64,000 nt of DNA from Lactobacillus sp. Sy-1 (GCF_019303535.1 NZ_JACCIU010000001.1:1178001-1242000), one strand, 5' to 3'; shown: positions 16,858 through 26,636, counted from the first letter of the stretch. The notes: generated by a model from the letters alone, not told the origin. A program made the numbers and translations.

Positions 16858-17553
16858 TTAGTTCCGGTTGTTTCCTGCTCCAAAAATTTGTAATAAACTC
16901 AAGAACAAGTTAATGAAATTAAGGTAAAGCATTAAAGCTCCACCAATGGCGATTCCAGTAGCAGAACTGCTATCACCATTTTGGTTATAGAATTGCTTTA
17001 GCATCTGAGTGTCATAAGCAGTCAATCCAGTAAAGATGACCACTGAAACAATGGAAATGATTAATGATAACATCCCAACGTGTAAGAAGATGTTAATTAA
17101 TGAAGCGATGATAATCGCAATCAATGCAGCGGTTAAAATCGTTCCCATCTTAGCTAAACTCTTCTTCGTTAAGAATCCATAAACACTCATTGTAACGAAG
17201 AGGCTAGCGCTTGATACAAACGCTGCCACGATGGAAGTGTTCGTGTAAACCATTAAAATATTGGAGAACACGAAGCCGGTCAACGCCGAGTAGACGAACA
17301 ACAACGCTAGTCCTAAACCAGCTGAACGCATTGCAGCGCCTTGAACAAAGAATGGAATCACTGCCCATACAATCATTAATACAATGGCTGAACCACCTGA
17401 CATTGAAATTCCATTTTGGATTACAAAGAATGCTACCAATGCTGAAATTAAAATGGAGGCGCCCATCCAACCATAAACCCGCGCGAAGAAGGAATTAACG
17501 CCAACGGCATTATTTACGCTTCTTCTTTCTGTTGGTTGATCAAAATTATTCAA
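16858..17553 (-). CDS. Bax inhibitor-1/YccA family membrane protein
   Basis: A 231-residue integral membrane protein with about seven hydrophobic helices (for example GASILISALVAFFV, IVLMIVWAVIPFFV, ILTAALIAIIIASL, IVSVVIFTGLTAYDTQM). The sixth-helix FTGLTAYDTQ segment is the family hallmark (UPF0005). Eukaryotic and B. subtilis members leak calcium; the role in lactobacilli is not settled. The start is TTG at 17553, 7 bp after AGAGGG. It stands as a single gene between murC and polA. Confidence 0.9.
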   Translation of the reverse strand: MNNFDQPTERRSVNNAVGVNSFFARVYGWMGASILISALVAFFVIQNGISMSGGSAIVLMIVWAVIPFFVQGAAMRSAGLGLALLFVYSALTGFVFSNILMVYTNTSIVAAFVSSASLFVTMSVYGFLTKKSLAKMGTILTAALIAIIIASLINIFLHVGMLSLIISIVSVVIFTGLTAYDTQMLKQFYNQNGDSSSATGIAIGGALMLYLNFINLFLSLLQIFGAGNNRN

Positions 17554-17638
17554 GAAAATCCCTCTTTTCTTTCAAAACATATTTATCTATTTATACAATT
17601 ATACCAAATAAATCAGGAATGCTAAATCATTTTAACCT

Positions 17639-18970
17639 TTAATTTACGTTTGGCCGTAAATCATTTAGTAGGTTTTCATAAATCTTTTCGTACTTTTGAA
17701 TATCGCCGGCCCCCATAAAGATAATAACCGCATCTTGATACTTCAAAAGTGGGGAGACATTCTCAGCTTCAATCAAGCCCCCGTCCTTCGTGATCTTATC
17801 AACTAGGTCTTGACTAGAAATATTTCCTGATTTCTCACGGGGGGAACCGTAGATTTTAGTGACGTACACCCGATCCGCCTTGCTCAAACTCTTGGCAAAG
17901 TCATCAAGGTATGCAATCGTCCGACTGAACGTGTGGGGCTGGAACACCGCAACGATTTCTTTATTCGGATATTCCTGGCGCGCGGCATCCAAAGTGGCAT
18001 TAATTTCGGAAGGATGGTGCGCATAGTCATCAATAATAATCATGTCAGCCACTTTCCGTTGGGCGAACCTCCGCTTAACCCCCTTGAAAGTGAGTAATTC
18101 GGCTCTAATTTCATCTAAATTAACGTCTTCAAAGTAGGAAACTGCAATTACCGCAAGTGAATTCAAGATATTATGTTCACCAAATAATGGAATCTTGAAG
18201 CTACCCAGATTCTTACCGTTATGGACAACGTCAAATTTAGAGCCTTCAGTAGTCCGCTTGATGTCCACAGCTCTGAAGTCATCATCTTCACTGGTTCCGT
18301 ACGAATAAATTGGGACATTTGCGGTTAATTTCTTTAGATTTTGGTCGTCCCCCCAGATGAAGATCCCCTTTTTCACTTGATTAGCAAAGGTTTGAAAGGC
18401 GTCAAAAACGTCGTCAATGCCAGTGTAATAATCAGGGTGGTCAAAATCGATGTTGGTCATAATTGCGTAGTCTGGACTAGTAGCTAAGAAATGGCGGCGG
18501 TATTCATCGGCTTCGTAAACAAAGAAGCGTGCGTCCGGAACCCCCTTACCAGTTCCATCCCCAATCAAGTAATCGGTAGCAGAAATCCCGCTTAGGACGT
18601 GGGCTAATAGTCCGGTCGTACTAGTCTTCCCGTGGGCACCAGCAATTCCAATACTGGTGTAGCCTTCAATCATCTTACCGAGTAATTCATGGTAACGATA
18701 GATTTTTAACCCCATTTCACGGGCCTTTGCAATTTCTGGATGGTCATCGTTAAATGCGTTTCCAGCAACAATCGTCAAGCCTGCATGAATGTTATCGGGG
18801 CTAAACGGCAAAATCTTAATTCCTGCTTGTTCCAACCCCAGCTGGGTAAACGTGTATTGGTCAATGTCTGATCCCTGAACTTTGTAGCCCTGGTCGTGGA
18901 GAATCAATGCCATTGCACTCATCCCCGTTCCCTTAATTCCAACAAAATGATAAATTGTGTTCTTATCCAT
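17639..18970 (-). CDS. murC: UDP-N-acetylmuramate--L-alanine ligase
   Basis: The 443-residue Mur ligase adds the first amino acid to UDP-MurNAc. An N-terminal Rossmann motif ([16 protein letters not shown]) is followed by the ATP-binding [17 protein letters not shown], the central [10 protein letters not shown], and the C-terminal [12 protein letters not shown] with FQPHTFSR. It lies 64 bp after sftA, the same neighbour as in B. subtilis. Confidence 0.97.
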   Translation of the reverse strand: MDKNTIYHFVGIKGTGMSAMALILHDQGYKVQGSDIDQYTFTQLGLEQAGIKILPFSPDNIHAGLTIVAGNAFNDDHPEIAKAREMGLKIYRYHELLGKMIEGYTSIGIAGAHGKTSTTGLLAHVLSGISATDYLIGDGTGKGVPDARFFVYEADEYRRHFLATSPDYAIMTNIDFDHPDYYTGIDDVFDAFQTFANQVKKGIFIWGDDQNLKKLTANVPIYSYGTSEDDDFRAVDIKRTTEGSKFDVVHNGKNLGSFKIPLFGEHNILNSLAVIAVSYFEDVNLDEIRAELLTFKGVKRRFAQRKVADMIIIDDYAHHPSEINATLDAARQEYPNKEIVAVFQPHTFSRTIAYLDDFAKSLSKADRVYVTKIYGSPREKSGNISSQDLVDKITKDGGLIEAENVSPLLKYQDAVIIFMGAGDIQKYEKIYENLLNDLRPNVN

Positions 18971-19034
18971 TTTTTCTTCCCCCTATTATGCTCCCTAATA
19001 ATATCAAAAACTAGTATACTAGTGAGCTAACTTT

Positions 19035-21605
19035 TTAAAGATTTAACTTTTTATAATCGTCTTCGGTAAGGTATACCTCACGTGGCTTGGAGCCATGCTG
19101 ACCAGAAATGTAATTTTGCTGTTCTAAATCATCGATCAAGCTAGCCGCTCGATTATACCCAATTGAAAAGACCCGTTGCAACTTAGAAGTTGAAACCGTT
19201 TTTTCCTTCGCAATATAAGCGAGGACTTCTGGCATCAGTTCATCTTGTTGTTGTACCATATTGACTTTTTTGAGTAATGACTTTGGATTGAACGCATACT
19301 GAGGCGTCCCCTGGGTCCTTACCGCGGCCGTGATTCGTTCGATTTCTTCATTGGTAACGAACGTCCCTTGAATCCGCAGCGGCTGGCTCTTCCCATTGCC
19401 AAGGTAGAGCATGTCTCCACGGCCCAGTAGTCGTTCTGCCCCAGCAGTATCGATAATCGTTCTAGAATCAACCTGGCTAGAAACCATGAACGCAATTCTA
19501 GTCGGAATGTTATTTTTAATCGTTCCCGTAACAATATCAACACTTGGTCGTTGGGTTGCAACGATGAGGTGAATCCCGGCTGCCCGCGCCTTTTGGGTGA
19601 TTCGAACAATGTAGTCCTGGACTTCGGTCGAGGCCACCATCATCAAGTCAGCTAACTCATCAATAATAATCACGATATATGGAATTTGCATTTGCGGTTG
19701 GTCGCTTTCAACAGCCTTTTGATTGAACTGTTCAATATTCCGGGCCCCCGCAGCAGCCAGTTTTTCATACCGTTCATCCATTTCCTTGACCGCCCACTTT
19801 AAAGCAGCCGAAGCTTCGTTCGGTTCCGAAATTACCGGTGCTAGCAGATGGGGAATATTATTATAAGGCGCTAATTCAACCGCCTTCGGATCAATCAATA
19901 GTAATCGTAACTGGGCAGGAGTCGCCTTGTATAATAGTGAAATTAATAAACTATTGATGAACACACTCTTTCCAGATCCAGTGGCTCCCGCAATCAAGCC
20001 GTGGGGCATCTTGGTAATATCAGTAACCTGGGGTTTACCGGTTAAATCGACCCCTAGCGCAATCGTTAGCGGTGACTTAGCATCCTGAAATGCTGGTGCA
20101 TCCAGGACTTCAGAGAGCATTACCGGCCGGGGCTTTGGATTCGGGATTTCAACCCCGACCGTGGTCCGACCAGGAATTGGGGCTTCGATTCGAATATCCT
20201 TCGCAGCTAACGCCAGCTTTAAATCATCATTTAAATTAGTGATCTTGCTGACCTTTACCCCTAAGGCTAACTTCACTTGGAACTGGGTAACGGTTGGCCC
20301 GTTCGTCCAGTCCACCACTTCCGCATTAACGTGAAACGCATGGAGGGTCCGGTCTAAAATCTCGGATTGTTTGATGATCCAGTCATCTAAATCGTCATCG
20401 TCTTGGCGTTGCGGTTCGTTTAACATGCTAAACCGGGGGAATTGGTATCCCTTTTCGTATTCGGTCCCACTTCTTAGCGGCTCGTGCTCATCATCATGGT
20501 CCGCTTCAGCATCGGCGGTCCCTGATGGGGTGTCAATTACTTCAGAAGCAGCATTTGAATCAGCATCATCACCATCAGGAAGGGACTCAACATCATCTGA
20601 ATTAGCAATTGGTGTTGCCGGAGCGTCATCAGCAGCCCCAGAATCATTATCCGCATCCGATTGCTTTGCCAGCGATAGTTCGTCCTTAAAGAATTCCACG
20701 TCCTTTTGCGCATCATGTTCGTTATTTAAGATTGAAGATAGTGAATGCCCCAATCCCCGTTTTGGCTTGGTAGCAGGTTCTTGAGAAGTGGGTGATTCAG
20801 TAACTTCTGTTTGTGATTCAGAGCCCTTCGAATTAGTTGCACTATCTTCATCAACATCTAAATCATCAGCCGTTGATGACACTGGTTTAACCAGTTCAGA
20901 TTCAATCGGCACAGCGGCAGTCGATTCAGGAATTACAGTTTCTGAGCTAGGCGCGGTTTCTTTTGATTGTGGTTGCGGTGTAACTGGGGGCTCTTCAGGC
21001 TGCTCAGGTGATGGTTCCACTGGTGGTTGTTCAGCGGATTGATTCGTCTGCGCGGTCTTTAATTGCTGATAGTAAGTCTCATCGCTTGTTGGTTTAGCGT
21101 AGTGACTGGTAACTGCCGACTCGAAATTACGTACCCGTTCGTCAACGTAGCTAGGTGTTGTCAGGTCGTCCGCATCGTTTGCAGCTGCACTTTCGCTAGC
21201 CTCATCAACGGAGCCGAATTGGATCACATCTGAACTGGCCCGGGTATCGATGCCATCGTCAAATAGGATGCAGTCTGAATCAGGTTTATCCAGTTCTGTG
21301 ATTAATTTTAAGTAGTAGCGGCCAAGCTTCGATTCATGCAGGTATTCATCCCCGGTAATCCGACGGGCATAATTACCCTTGGGGGTGAACGCCTTGGTCA
21401 TTTCGGCAATCTTATTTTCCCGTTCAGGGATTAGTGGTTCCCCATTAGTCCTAAAATTCCCCCGGTTAGTTTGAACGCCGTTAACAGAATCTACCTGGCC
21501 ACTACTGGTCATTTTATTATTGGAATAGCTATCCTGGCTATTATCCGCTGATTTTGGTTTTTGTAAAAAGCGTCTATAGAACGCCGGTCCATCATAGTGG
21601 TTCAT
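19035..21605 (-). CDS. sftA: Soluble DNA translocase SftA (FtsK/SpoIIIE family)
   Basis: An 856-residue FtsK-type motor without membrane helices. The first ~370 residues are acidic, Ser/Thr/Pro-rich and probably disordered. The motor follows with DLTGKPQVTDITKMPHGLIA, Walker A GATGSGKSVFIN near residue 545, Walker B IVIIIDELADLMM, and IVATQRPSVDIVTG. The C-terminal gamma winged helix (LQRVFSIGYNRAASLIDDLE) reads DNA polarity. The lack of membrane segments and the murC/ytpR/thioredoxin neighbourhood identify it as the SftA (YtpS) type. It helps clear DNA from the closing septum. ATG 21605 follows AAGGGTGA; a GTG at 21614 lies within that site. Confidence 0.92.
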   Translation of the reverse strand: MNHYDGPAFYRRFLQKPKSADNSQDSYSNNKMTSSGQVDSVNGVQTNRGNFRTNGEPLIPERENKIAEMTKAFTPKGNYARRITGDEYLHESKLGRYYLKLITELDKPDSDCILFDDGIDTRASSDVIQFGSVDEASESAAANDADDLTTPSYVDERVRNFESAVTSHYAKPTSDETYYQQLKTAQTNQSAEQPPVEPSPEQPEEPPVTPQPQSKETAPSSETVIPESTAAVPIESELVKPVSSTADDLDVDEDSATNSKGSESQTEVTESPTSQEPATKPKRGLGHSLSSILNNEHDAQKDVEFFKDELSLAKQSDADNDSGAADDAPATPIANSDDVESLPDGDDADSNAASEVIDTPSGTADAEADHDDEHEPLRSGTEYEKGYQFPRFSMLNEPQRQDDDDLDDWIIKQSEILDRTLHAFHVNAEVVDWTNGPTVTQFQVKLALGVKVSKITNLNDDLKLALAAKDIRIEAPIPGRTTVGVEIPNPKPRPVMLSEVLDAPAFQDAKSPLTIALGVDLTGKPQVTDITKMPHGLIAGATGSGKSVFINSLLISLLYKATPAQLRLLLIDPKAVELAPYNNIPHLLAPVISEPNEASAALKWAVKEMDERYEKLAAAGARNIEQFNQKAVESDQPQMQIPYIVIIIDELADLMMVASTEVQDYIVRITQKARAAGIHLIVATQRPSVDIVTGTIKNNIPTRIAFMVSSQVDSRTIIDTAGAERLLGRGDMLYLGNGKSQPLRIQGTFVTNEEIERITAAVRTQGTPQYAFNPKSLLKKVNMVQQQDELMPEVLAYIAKEKTVSTSKLQRVFSIGYNRAASLIDDLEQQNYISGQHGSKPREVYLTEDDYKKLNL

Positions 21606-21644
21606 TTTATTCACCCTTAATTAACATTAATTATTAGTATATGT

Positions 21645-21671
21645 AAAAATAAGGAGTGACCGACTCCTTAT
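21645..21671 (-). terminator. Terminator after ytpR
   Basis: A perfect 9-bp stem ATAAGGAGT / ACTCCTTAT (21663-21671 with 21649-21657) with a 5-base loop and T4 tail on the minus strand. It includes the ytpR stop codon and separates ytpR from sftA. Confidence 0.85.
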
Positions 21672-22300
21672 GAAAATAGGTTTTGCGCCTTGGCAAAATC
21701 AAACTTAGTCCCAACTTGGTAGTCATTAGGTAGGATTAAGGCCCCGGGCTTTTGCGGAGCGTTTGGAATCTTTAGTTCCCGTCCGGAACAGATCATCCCA
21801 TCACTTTCCACGCCCTTTAATTCACCGGGCCAAATAATTAGGCCGCTTGGCATCATGGTCCCCACTTCAGCAACCACCACTTTGATGTCAGCCTGCATAT
21901 TAGGAGAACCACTCACGATTTGAAGGGTCTTACCATCTTGAACTTCGGTCTTGGTAATCTTTAAGTGATCAGATTTAGGATGGTCTTCAACTGACTTAAC
22001 GTACCCGACCACAAATTTAGGGGTTTCATCGACCGTTAGTTGATCGGCGAACCCATTATCCTTAAGAACGGCATTTAATTTTGCAACGGCATCCGCATCT
22101 AAAGTCACCTGGCCGTTTTGCCCCTTTAAAGCGGGGAGGATTTGACTAGCGTTAAAGAAGTTAAACCCTAGTAGGTGGCCATCAGCAGCCGCAATTTTCA
22201 CAACGGCGCCCTTTGATTCCACAACTTGATCCTCAACGTCTGGATTCAATACTAGGATTAAGACATCACCCAATTGGGATGGATTATAACTTGCTATCAA
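21668..22300 (-). CDS. ytpR: YtpR family tRNA-binding protein
   Basis: A 210-residue protein with an N-terminal DUF4479-like region (MIASYNPSQLGDVLIL) and a C-terminal OB-fold tRNA-binding domain (FVVGYVKSVEDHPKSDHLKI, IVSGSPNM, GMICSGREL) as found in PheT and MetG. The function is probably tRNA binding, details unknown. The start is TTG 22300, about 10 bp after GAAGGAA. It lies between the thioredoxin gene and sftA, matching B. subtilis ytpPQRS. Confidence 0.92.
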   Translation of the reverse strand: MIASYNPSQLGDVLILVLNPDVEDQVVESKGAVVKIAAADGHLLGFNFFNASQILPALKGQNGQVTLDADAVAKLNAVLKDNGFADQLTVDETPKFVVGYVKSVEDHPKSDHLKITKTEVQDGKTLQIVSGSPNMQADIKVVVAEVGTMMPSGLIIWPGELKGVESDGMICSGRELKIPNAPQKPGALILPNDYQVGTKFDFAKAQNLFS

Positions 22301-22323
22301 TTTTGTATCATTCCTTCTAAATA

Positions 22324-22644
22324 TTAGTTTAATGAATCAATAAAGTTTTCAACTTGTGCCTGGGTCTTTCGTTCCTTATCAACGTAACGGCCAATTTCTT
22401 CGCCATTTTCAAAGGCCACGAAACTAGGAATCCCGAAAATGTTTAATTCTGCGGCTAAGTCAATGTTATCATCCCGATCAACAGCTAAGAAAGTGTATTC
22501 AGGATGGTTCGCAACAATTTCTGGCAGAGCTGGCTTAATTACAGTACAGTCTGGGCACCAGTCAGCAGAGAAAAAAAGCATGTACTTACCATTCGCAATT
22601 TTTTGCTTTAGGTCGGCTAAATTCGTCGGTTGTAGTTGTTCCAT
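22324..22644 (-). CDS. ytpP: Thioredoxin-like protein (YtpP family)
   Basis: The 106-residue thioredoxin fold carries the active site SADWCPDCTVIKPALPE (CPDC rather than CGPC) and the cis-proline IFGIPSFVAFENG. Both redox cysteines are present. It is cytoplasmic, with no signal peptide. The ATG follows AAGGAGG. It starts a minus-strand unit with ytpR; the plus-strand gene at 22768 diverges from it. Confidence 0.92.
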   Translation of the reverse strand: MEQLQPTNLADLKQKIANGKYMLFFSADWCPDCTVIKPALPEIVANHPEYTFLAVDRDDNIDLAAELNIFGIPSFVAFENGEEIGRYVDKERKTQAQVENFIDSLN

Positions 22645-22767
22645 TGGTTAATCTTCCTCCTTAAAATAAATGCATGCCAATAATTATAACGTAAATTATC
22701 ACCAAAACGGTTATTTTTGATTATAATAATAGTATAGCGTTAAATTCAAATGAAATCAGGTGAAATT

Positions 22768-23079
22768 TTGCAATTTAAAACGAAACTTGTCCTCTGTGGT
22801 GGAGTAGTCGCTGGCGCAATTGCAATCGTGGGATGCAGACGCTTCCACGTCAAAGCGGAGGCACGCATCTACCAACAAATCAAACAGCAATTTGCTAACC
22901 AAACGGTTTATGGGACCTGGTTAAGACCCGAATATCAACTCCTAGCGGAAGACTACTACCTAGGCGGTGTCAATATTCTTGCAGACAACACCATTATTGA
23001 ATATCAGTTCACCGCTAATCGCTGGGGTAGAATCATTGACCTCGCGAAAACGGGTACCACCCCGGCTATTCAATTTTAA
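22768..23079 (+). CDS. Small membrane-anchored protein of unknown function
   Basis: About 103 residues. A short basic start (QFKTK) leads into one hydrophobic segment (LVLCGGVVAGAIAIVGC), followed by a soluble domain with YQQIKQQFANQTVYGTWLRP and YLGGVNILADNTIIEYQF. I do not recognise the family. The Cys in AIVGC lacks a good lipobox, so an N-terminal membrane anchor is more likely than a lipoprotein. I prefer TTG 22768, 4 bp after AGGTGA; an ATG at 22750 is in frame but has no Shine-Dalgarno. Its last 14 bp overlap the convergent trmB. Confidence 0.7.
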   Translation: MQFKTKLVLCGGVVAGAIAIVGCRRFHVKAEARIYQQIKQQFANQTVYGTWLRPEYQLLAEDYYLGGVNILADNTIIEYQFTANRWGRIIDLAKTGTTPAIQF

Positions 23080-23710
23080 AGTTGATGACGATTTTATAGA
23101 TGGGGCCGTTTTGGCTAAACTTAGCTTCGTATTCAGTTTCTACATTTTCAGCCTGTTCAGGACTGTTATGCAGGTCTAGTGAAACATACTCGAAGTTCGT
23201 CCCAAACTGGTTAAATGAAATCAATGAATATTCAAACAATCCACGGTTATCAGTCTTGAATTCAAGCTGGTGACCGTCTTTTAGTACCTCGCGATAACTA
23301 GCTAGGAAGGTATCAGAAGTCAGCCGGCGCTTGGCATGGCGCTTCTTAGGCCATGGATCTGAGAAGTTCAGGTACATTTTATCGATCTCACCGGGCTTAA
23401 ACAACGTGTTTACTAACGCCCCATCCGTTTCTACCAATTGAACGTTAGAGAGTTCGGTTTCCACTAACTTACGAAGGGCAACGGCAATTACTGATTCCTG
23501 CAATTCAATCCCAATGTAATTAATTTCAGGATGGCGTTTTGCCATTTCAATGATGAATTGGCCCTTGCCAATTCCGATTTCTAAATGAAGTGGTTGGTGC
23601 TTTGGAAACCGTTGGCCCCATTTGCCGACCCATTTTTCAGCGTCGGTCACAATTAACTCTGGCTTTGATTCGATATAGGGCTTGGCCCATGATTTATGTC
23701 TTACTCGCAT
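23066..23710 (-). CDS. trmB: tRNA (guanine-N7-)-methyltransferase
   Basis: The 214-residue SAM enzyme makes m7G46 in tRNA. Motif I is LHLEIGIGKGQFI; the family motif NFSDPWPKKRHAKRRLT is intact; the N-terminus starts MRVRHKSWAKPYIE. It follows ecsB by 12 bp, so ecsA-ecsB-trmB is probably one transcript. Its 3' end overlaps the plus-strand gene by 14 bp. Confidence 0.97.
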   Translation of the reverse strand: MRVRHKSWAKPYIESKPELIVTDAEKWVGKWGQRFPKHQPLHLEIGIGKGQFIIEMAKRHPEINYIGIELQESVIAVALRKLVETELSNVQLVETDGALVNTLFKPGEIDKMYLNFSDPWPKKRHAKRRLTSDTFLASYREVLKDGHQLEFKTDNRGLFEYSLISFNQFGTNFEYVSLDLHNSPEQAENVETEYEAKFSQNGPIYKIVINFKIE

Positions 23711-23722
23711 GTGAAACTCCTT

Positions 23723-24919
23723 TTAATTTAATTTCTGTTTGATCTTAGTGGTAATAAAACGGTTCGTAAGCAGCCAACTTTCGATTAGGTTCAATAAGAG
23801 GCTGAGGCCCCCAACCATAATCGAACGGCTACCAATTAAGGCCGTAATTGCGAAAATGACGGCTGAAATGGTCAACATCACTGAAATGACCCGTCTAAAG
23901 CTAGCAATTTGTAGTTGTTGGTCCACTGGATAAATATGGGTAAACACATTGCCCGAGAAGTGGAAGTAAAACGGAATCAGTTGAAACCCAATCAAGTAGA
24001 TAAATAATAACCCGATTAAAATCGGTAGGTAGGTGCCCCCGACCCCCACTAACAAGATGGCCCCAATTAACGTTAGCCGTAAGTGTAGTCCACTATACTC
24101 ACCGTTTCGCACGATTGAGCGACCGTATAGGGATAGGTACACGTTTTGGGGGGTCGACTTAATCCGGTTAACTAGGAAGTCCAAGTAGCGCCGCCGCTTG
24201 TTGGTCGCTTGAATATTTGGCACGTCGGTAAACAAATTAAAGAACTTGTAGACCGCAAGCATCCGAGCGTCTTCGATTTCGATTAGGTAGCGCCAATCAA
24301 GCGACTTATTTGCAAAGTGGCGTTTTTGGATTGACTGCCGAACCAGGTACACCGCACTGATCATCATGCCCAGCGATGGCGCTATGATTGCGGTCGCTAG
24401 TGCCACCACATTCACTAACCACTTAACCCGATTCGTTGAGCGGTGGTCATAGGCTTGGTTCAAGGCGGTATCAATGCCAGCCCCCTTCAAGAAAATCATT
24501 GCTAATAAAACCCCTAGTAAATCGATTACATTCCAGTTCATCGTCACCCGCATGAATGGCAGCAAGACAAACCAAATCACGATTTGGGGAATCAGGGCCA
24601 TCCAAACGCTATACCGACGGGCTGATTTTAAATAATCGACCATTTCAGCTTCTCGAGGAATTAAAAAGACCCGGTCGGCCGGTTCAATTAGGGTCGCTAG
24701 GTGACTAAAGCCCTGGGCAATCAAAGTTACCGCAAAAATAACGATTCCTGGCCACCAGAGCCCCTGATGAAGCTGCTTTAGCAGGTTCGAATATGACAAC
24801 CCTAAGCCCCCAATCAAGAAAAGCAACGCAATCACGAAGAAGTCGTTGAATACATACTTTAAGTACTTGGTCATCTCAGCCAGGTGCCGGGTCATTCGTT
24901 GTTTAAAGAGGTCTTTCAT
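23723..24919 (-). CDS. ecsB: ABC transporter permease EcsB
   Basis: A 398-residue protein with multiple hydrophobic helices (FVIALLFLIGGLGLSYS, GIVIFAVTLIAQGF, LTLIGAILLVGVGGTYLPIL, VISVMLTISAVIFAITAL). EcsB pairs with EcsA; in B. subtilis the pair affects secretion, regulated proteolysis and competence. The transported substrate is unsettled. Its ATG overlaps the ecsA stop by 4 bp. Distance to hit and prsA is short, as in Bacillus, where all three bear on protein export. Confidence 0.92.
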   Translation of the reverse strand: MKDLFKQRMTRHLAEMTKYLKYVFNDFFVIALLFLIGGLGLSYSNLLKQLHQGLWWPGIVIFAVTLIAQGFSHLATLIEPADRVFLIPREAEMVDYLKSARRYSVWMALIPQIVIWFVLLPFMRVTMNWNVIDLLGVLLAMIFLKGAGIDTALNQAYDHRSTNRVKWLVNVVALATAIIAPSLGMMISAVYLVRQSIQKRHFANKSLDWRYLIEIEDARMLAVYKFFNLFTDVPNIQATNKRRRYLDFLVNRIKSTPQNVYLSLYGRSIVRNGEYSGLHLRLTLIGAILLVGVGGTYLPILIGLLFIYLIGFQLIPFYFHFSGNVFTHIYPVDQQLQIASFRRVISVMLTISAVIFAITALIGSRSIMVGGLSLLLNLIESWLLTNRFITTKIKQKLN

Positions 24920-25650
24920 TGGGCTTCACCCTTGGCCAGCGCAAGGTAGATATTATTTAAGGAATCCCCTGCATTTGGGAATGCGCCCTTAATTTCAGCT
25001 AGGTCCCCTTCAATTTTAATTTTCCCGTCGTTAATCAGCACGAACCGGTCACAGAACCGCTCGGCAGTGTCTAACACGTGGGTCGACATTAAAATACTAG
25101 CGCCCTGCTTCTTCCGGTCGTTGATGAGATCCAAGAGGTCGTTAACCGCCAGTGGATCTAACCCCAAGAATGGTTCATCAATCACAAACAACTGGGCGTT
25201 GGTCATAAAGGCACAGACAATCATTACCTTTTGTTTCATTCCCTTTGAAAAATCAACCGGGAACCATTCCAGTTTATTATCTAATCGGAATGTTTTAAGG
25301 AGCGCGTGGGCCTTTGTCCATGCTTGTTCGTGGTCGAGGCCATAAGCCATAATCGTCATCTCAATGTGTTCCCGTAGGGTCAATTCGGTATATAACACCG
25401 GAATTTCAGGAATGTATGCAATTTGTTTTTTATACTCTTTATTATTAGTGGCAATTTGAAACCCGTTGATTTCAATCGAACCGGAAAATGGGGTCAATAA
25501 TCCAATGATGTGGTTAATGGTGGTCGACTTCCCAGCCCCATTGAGCCCAATTAGCCCCACTAACTCACCATCATGGACGTCAAATGAAATATCCTTTAAA
25601 ACGGGAACTTGCGAATAGCCCCCCACTACGTTCTTAACATCTAAGGACAA
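24916..25650 (-). CDS. ecsA: ABC transporter ATP-binding protein EcsA
   Basis: The 244-residue ATPase shows Walker A GLNGAGKST (residues ~36-44), a signature loop VDFSKGMKQKV (SKGM in place of SGGQ, usual in this family), Walker B LFVIDEPFLGLDP and the switch His in STHVLD. The start is TTG 25650, 7 bp after GGAGG. It is divergent from hit. Confidence 0.95.
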   Translation of the reverse strand: MSLDVKNVVGGYSQVPVLKDISFDVHDGELVGLIGLNGAGKSTTINHIIGLLTPFSGSIEINGFQIATNNKEYKKQIAYIPEIPVLYTELTLREHIEMTIMAYGLDHEQAWTKAHALLKTFRLDNKLEWFPVDFSKGMKQKVMIVCAFMTNAQLFVIDEPFLGLDPLAVNDLLDLINDRKKQGASILMSTHVLDTAERFCDRFVLINDGKIKIEGDLAEIKGAFPNAGDSLNNIYLALAKGEAQ

Positions 25651-25776
25651 TTCAATTCCTCCTCTATCTTTAATTTACTTATATTATAGCATAATGCGCA
25701 GATATCCATTTCGTTTTCAAAAGCATTTTTGGATAGTGTATAATTAACTTAATAAATAATAAGGTAGGTAATTACT
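25651..25776 (+). promoter_or_regulatory. Divergent promoter region ecsA/hit
   Basis: On the plus strand TATAAT lies at 25739-25744 with a weak -35-like TTTCAA 18 bp upstream, driving hit. On the minus strand another TATAAT lies within GCTATAATATAAG, before ecsA. The -35 boxes are poor matches, so the exact starts are uncertain. Confidence 0.55.
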
Positions 25777-26205
25777 ATGACTGATTGTATCTTTTGTAAG
25801 ATTATCAACGGGGACATCCCCAGCTACACTGTTTATGAAGACGACGTTATTAAGGCCTTCTTGGATATTTCACAGGCTACTCCTGGTCACACGCTAGTGA
25901 TTCCCAAAAAACACGTTCCCAACATCTACGAATACGACGCTGAGTTTGCCAGTCAGGTCTTTGCGCGAATTCCAAAGATTGCCCGGGCCATTCGGAAGTT
26001 CAGTCCTGATATCAAGGGGATGAACATCGTAAACAACAATGGTGAGTTAGCATACCAATCAGTATTTCATTCCCATTTCCATTTAATTCCACGGTATACT
26101 AATCAAGACGGGTTTAGCATGCAATTCACTGATAATTCAGGTAAGTACGACGACACTAAATATGCAACCATCGCCCACGCAATCAAAGAACAAATGGAGG
26201 AATAG
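25777..26205 (+). CDS. hit: HIT family nucleotide-binding protein
   Basis: A 142-residue histidine-triad hydrolase. It starts MTDCIFCKIINGDIPSYTVYED and carries the triad HSHFHLIPRY near residues 98-107. Cys4 and Cys7 may bind zinc with later His residues, as in Bacillus Hit. Members hydrolyse nucleoside phosphoramidates or similar. The next gene starts 3 bp after its stop, and its Shine-Dalgarno lies inside hit. Confidence 0.95.
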   Translation: MTDCIFCKIINGDIPSYTVYEDDVIKAFLDISQATPGHTLVIPKKHVPNIYEYDAEFASQVFARIPKIARAIRKFSPDIKGMNIVNNNGELAYQSVFHSHFHLIPRYTNQDGFSMQFTDNSGKYDDTKYATIAHAIKEQMEE

Positions 26206-26208
26206 TCA

Positions 26209-26514
26209 ATGAAGGAATTACTAAAATTCGCTGGTATTTCAGCTGGGGCCCTCGCGGTTTACCTGGCTGCCAATCGGGAAACCCCGACCCAATTTTTTAA
26301 CCGGACCCGTAATTTTGTCATGATCAAGGCTGACCAATTTCAAAAGTTTAATCGGGACCAGGCTCGGGTCAAAGACGCCCTTAATAAGCTCAAGACCGAG
26401 TTGACCACTAGCCAAAAAACAATTCGCGATGTTCAAACACGCATTAGTGAATACACGTTCGAAATCCAACCCCACCTGGATAAAATCAATGCAACCATCA
26501 GTAAAATGAAGTAG
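26209..26514 (+). CDS. YtxH-like small membrane-anchored coiled-coil protein
   Basis: A 101-residue protein. A short hydrophobic N-terminus (FAGISAGALAVYLAAN) is followed by a charged, probably helical region with heptad-like spacing (VKDALNKLKTELTTSQKTIRDV). It resembles the short YtxH/YhaH-type proteins found after hit in Bacillales, but I cannot assign a function. It is co-transcribed with hit. Confidence 0.75.
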   Translation: MKELLKFAGISAGALAVYLAANRETPTQFFNRTRNFVMIKADQFQKFNRDQARVKDALNKLKTELTTSQKTIRDVQTRISEYTFEIQPHLDKINATISKMK

Positions 26515-26636
26515 TCTGTTCATTTAATTTTTAGTTAAGGTCAATTTAACCCCTGCCGATATAATCTGAATTATGTTATATTGGAACATGTTAAATATAT
26601 ACTTATTAAATTTGTACGAATGGATGTGTTTTTTTT

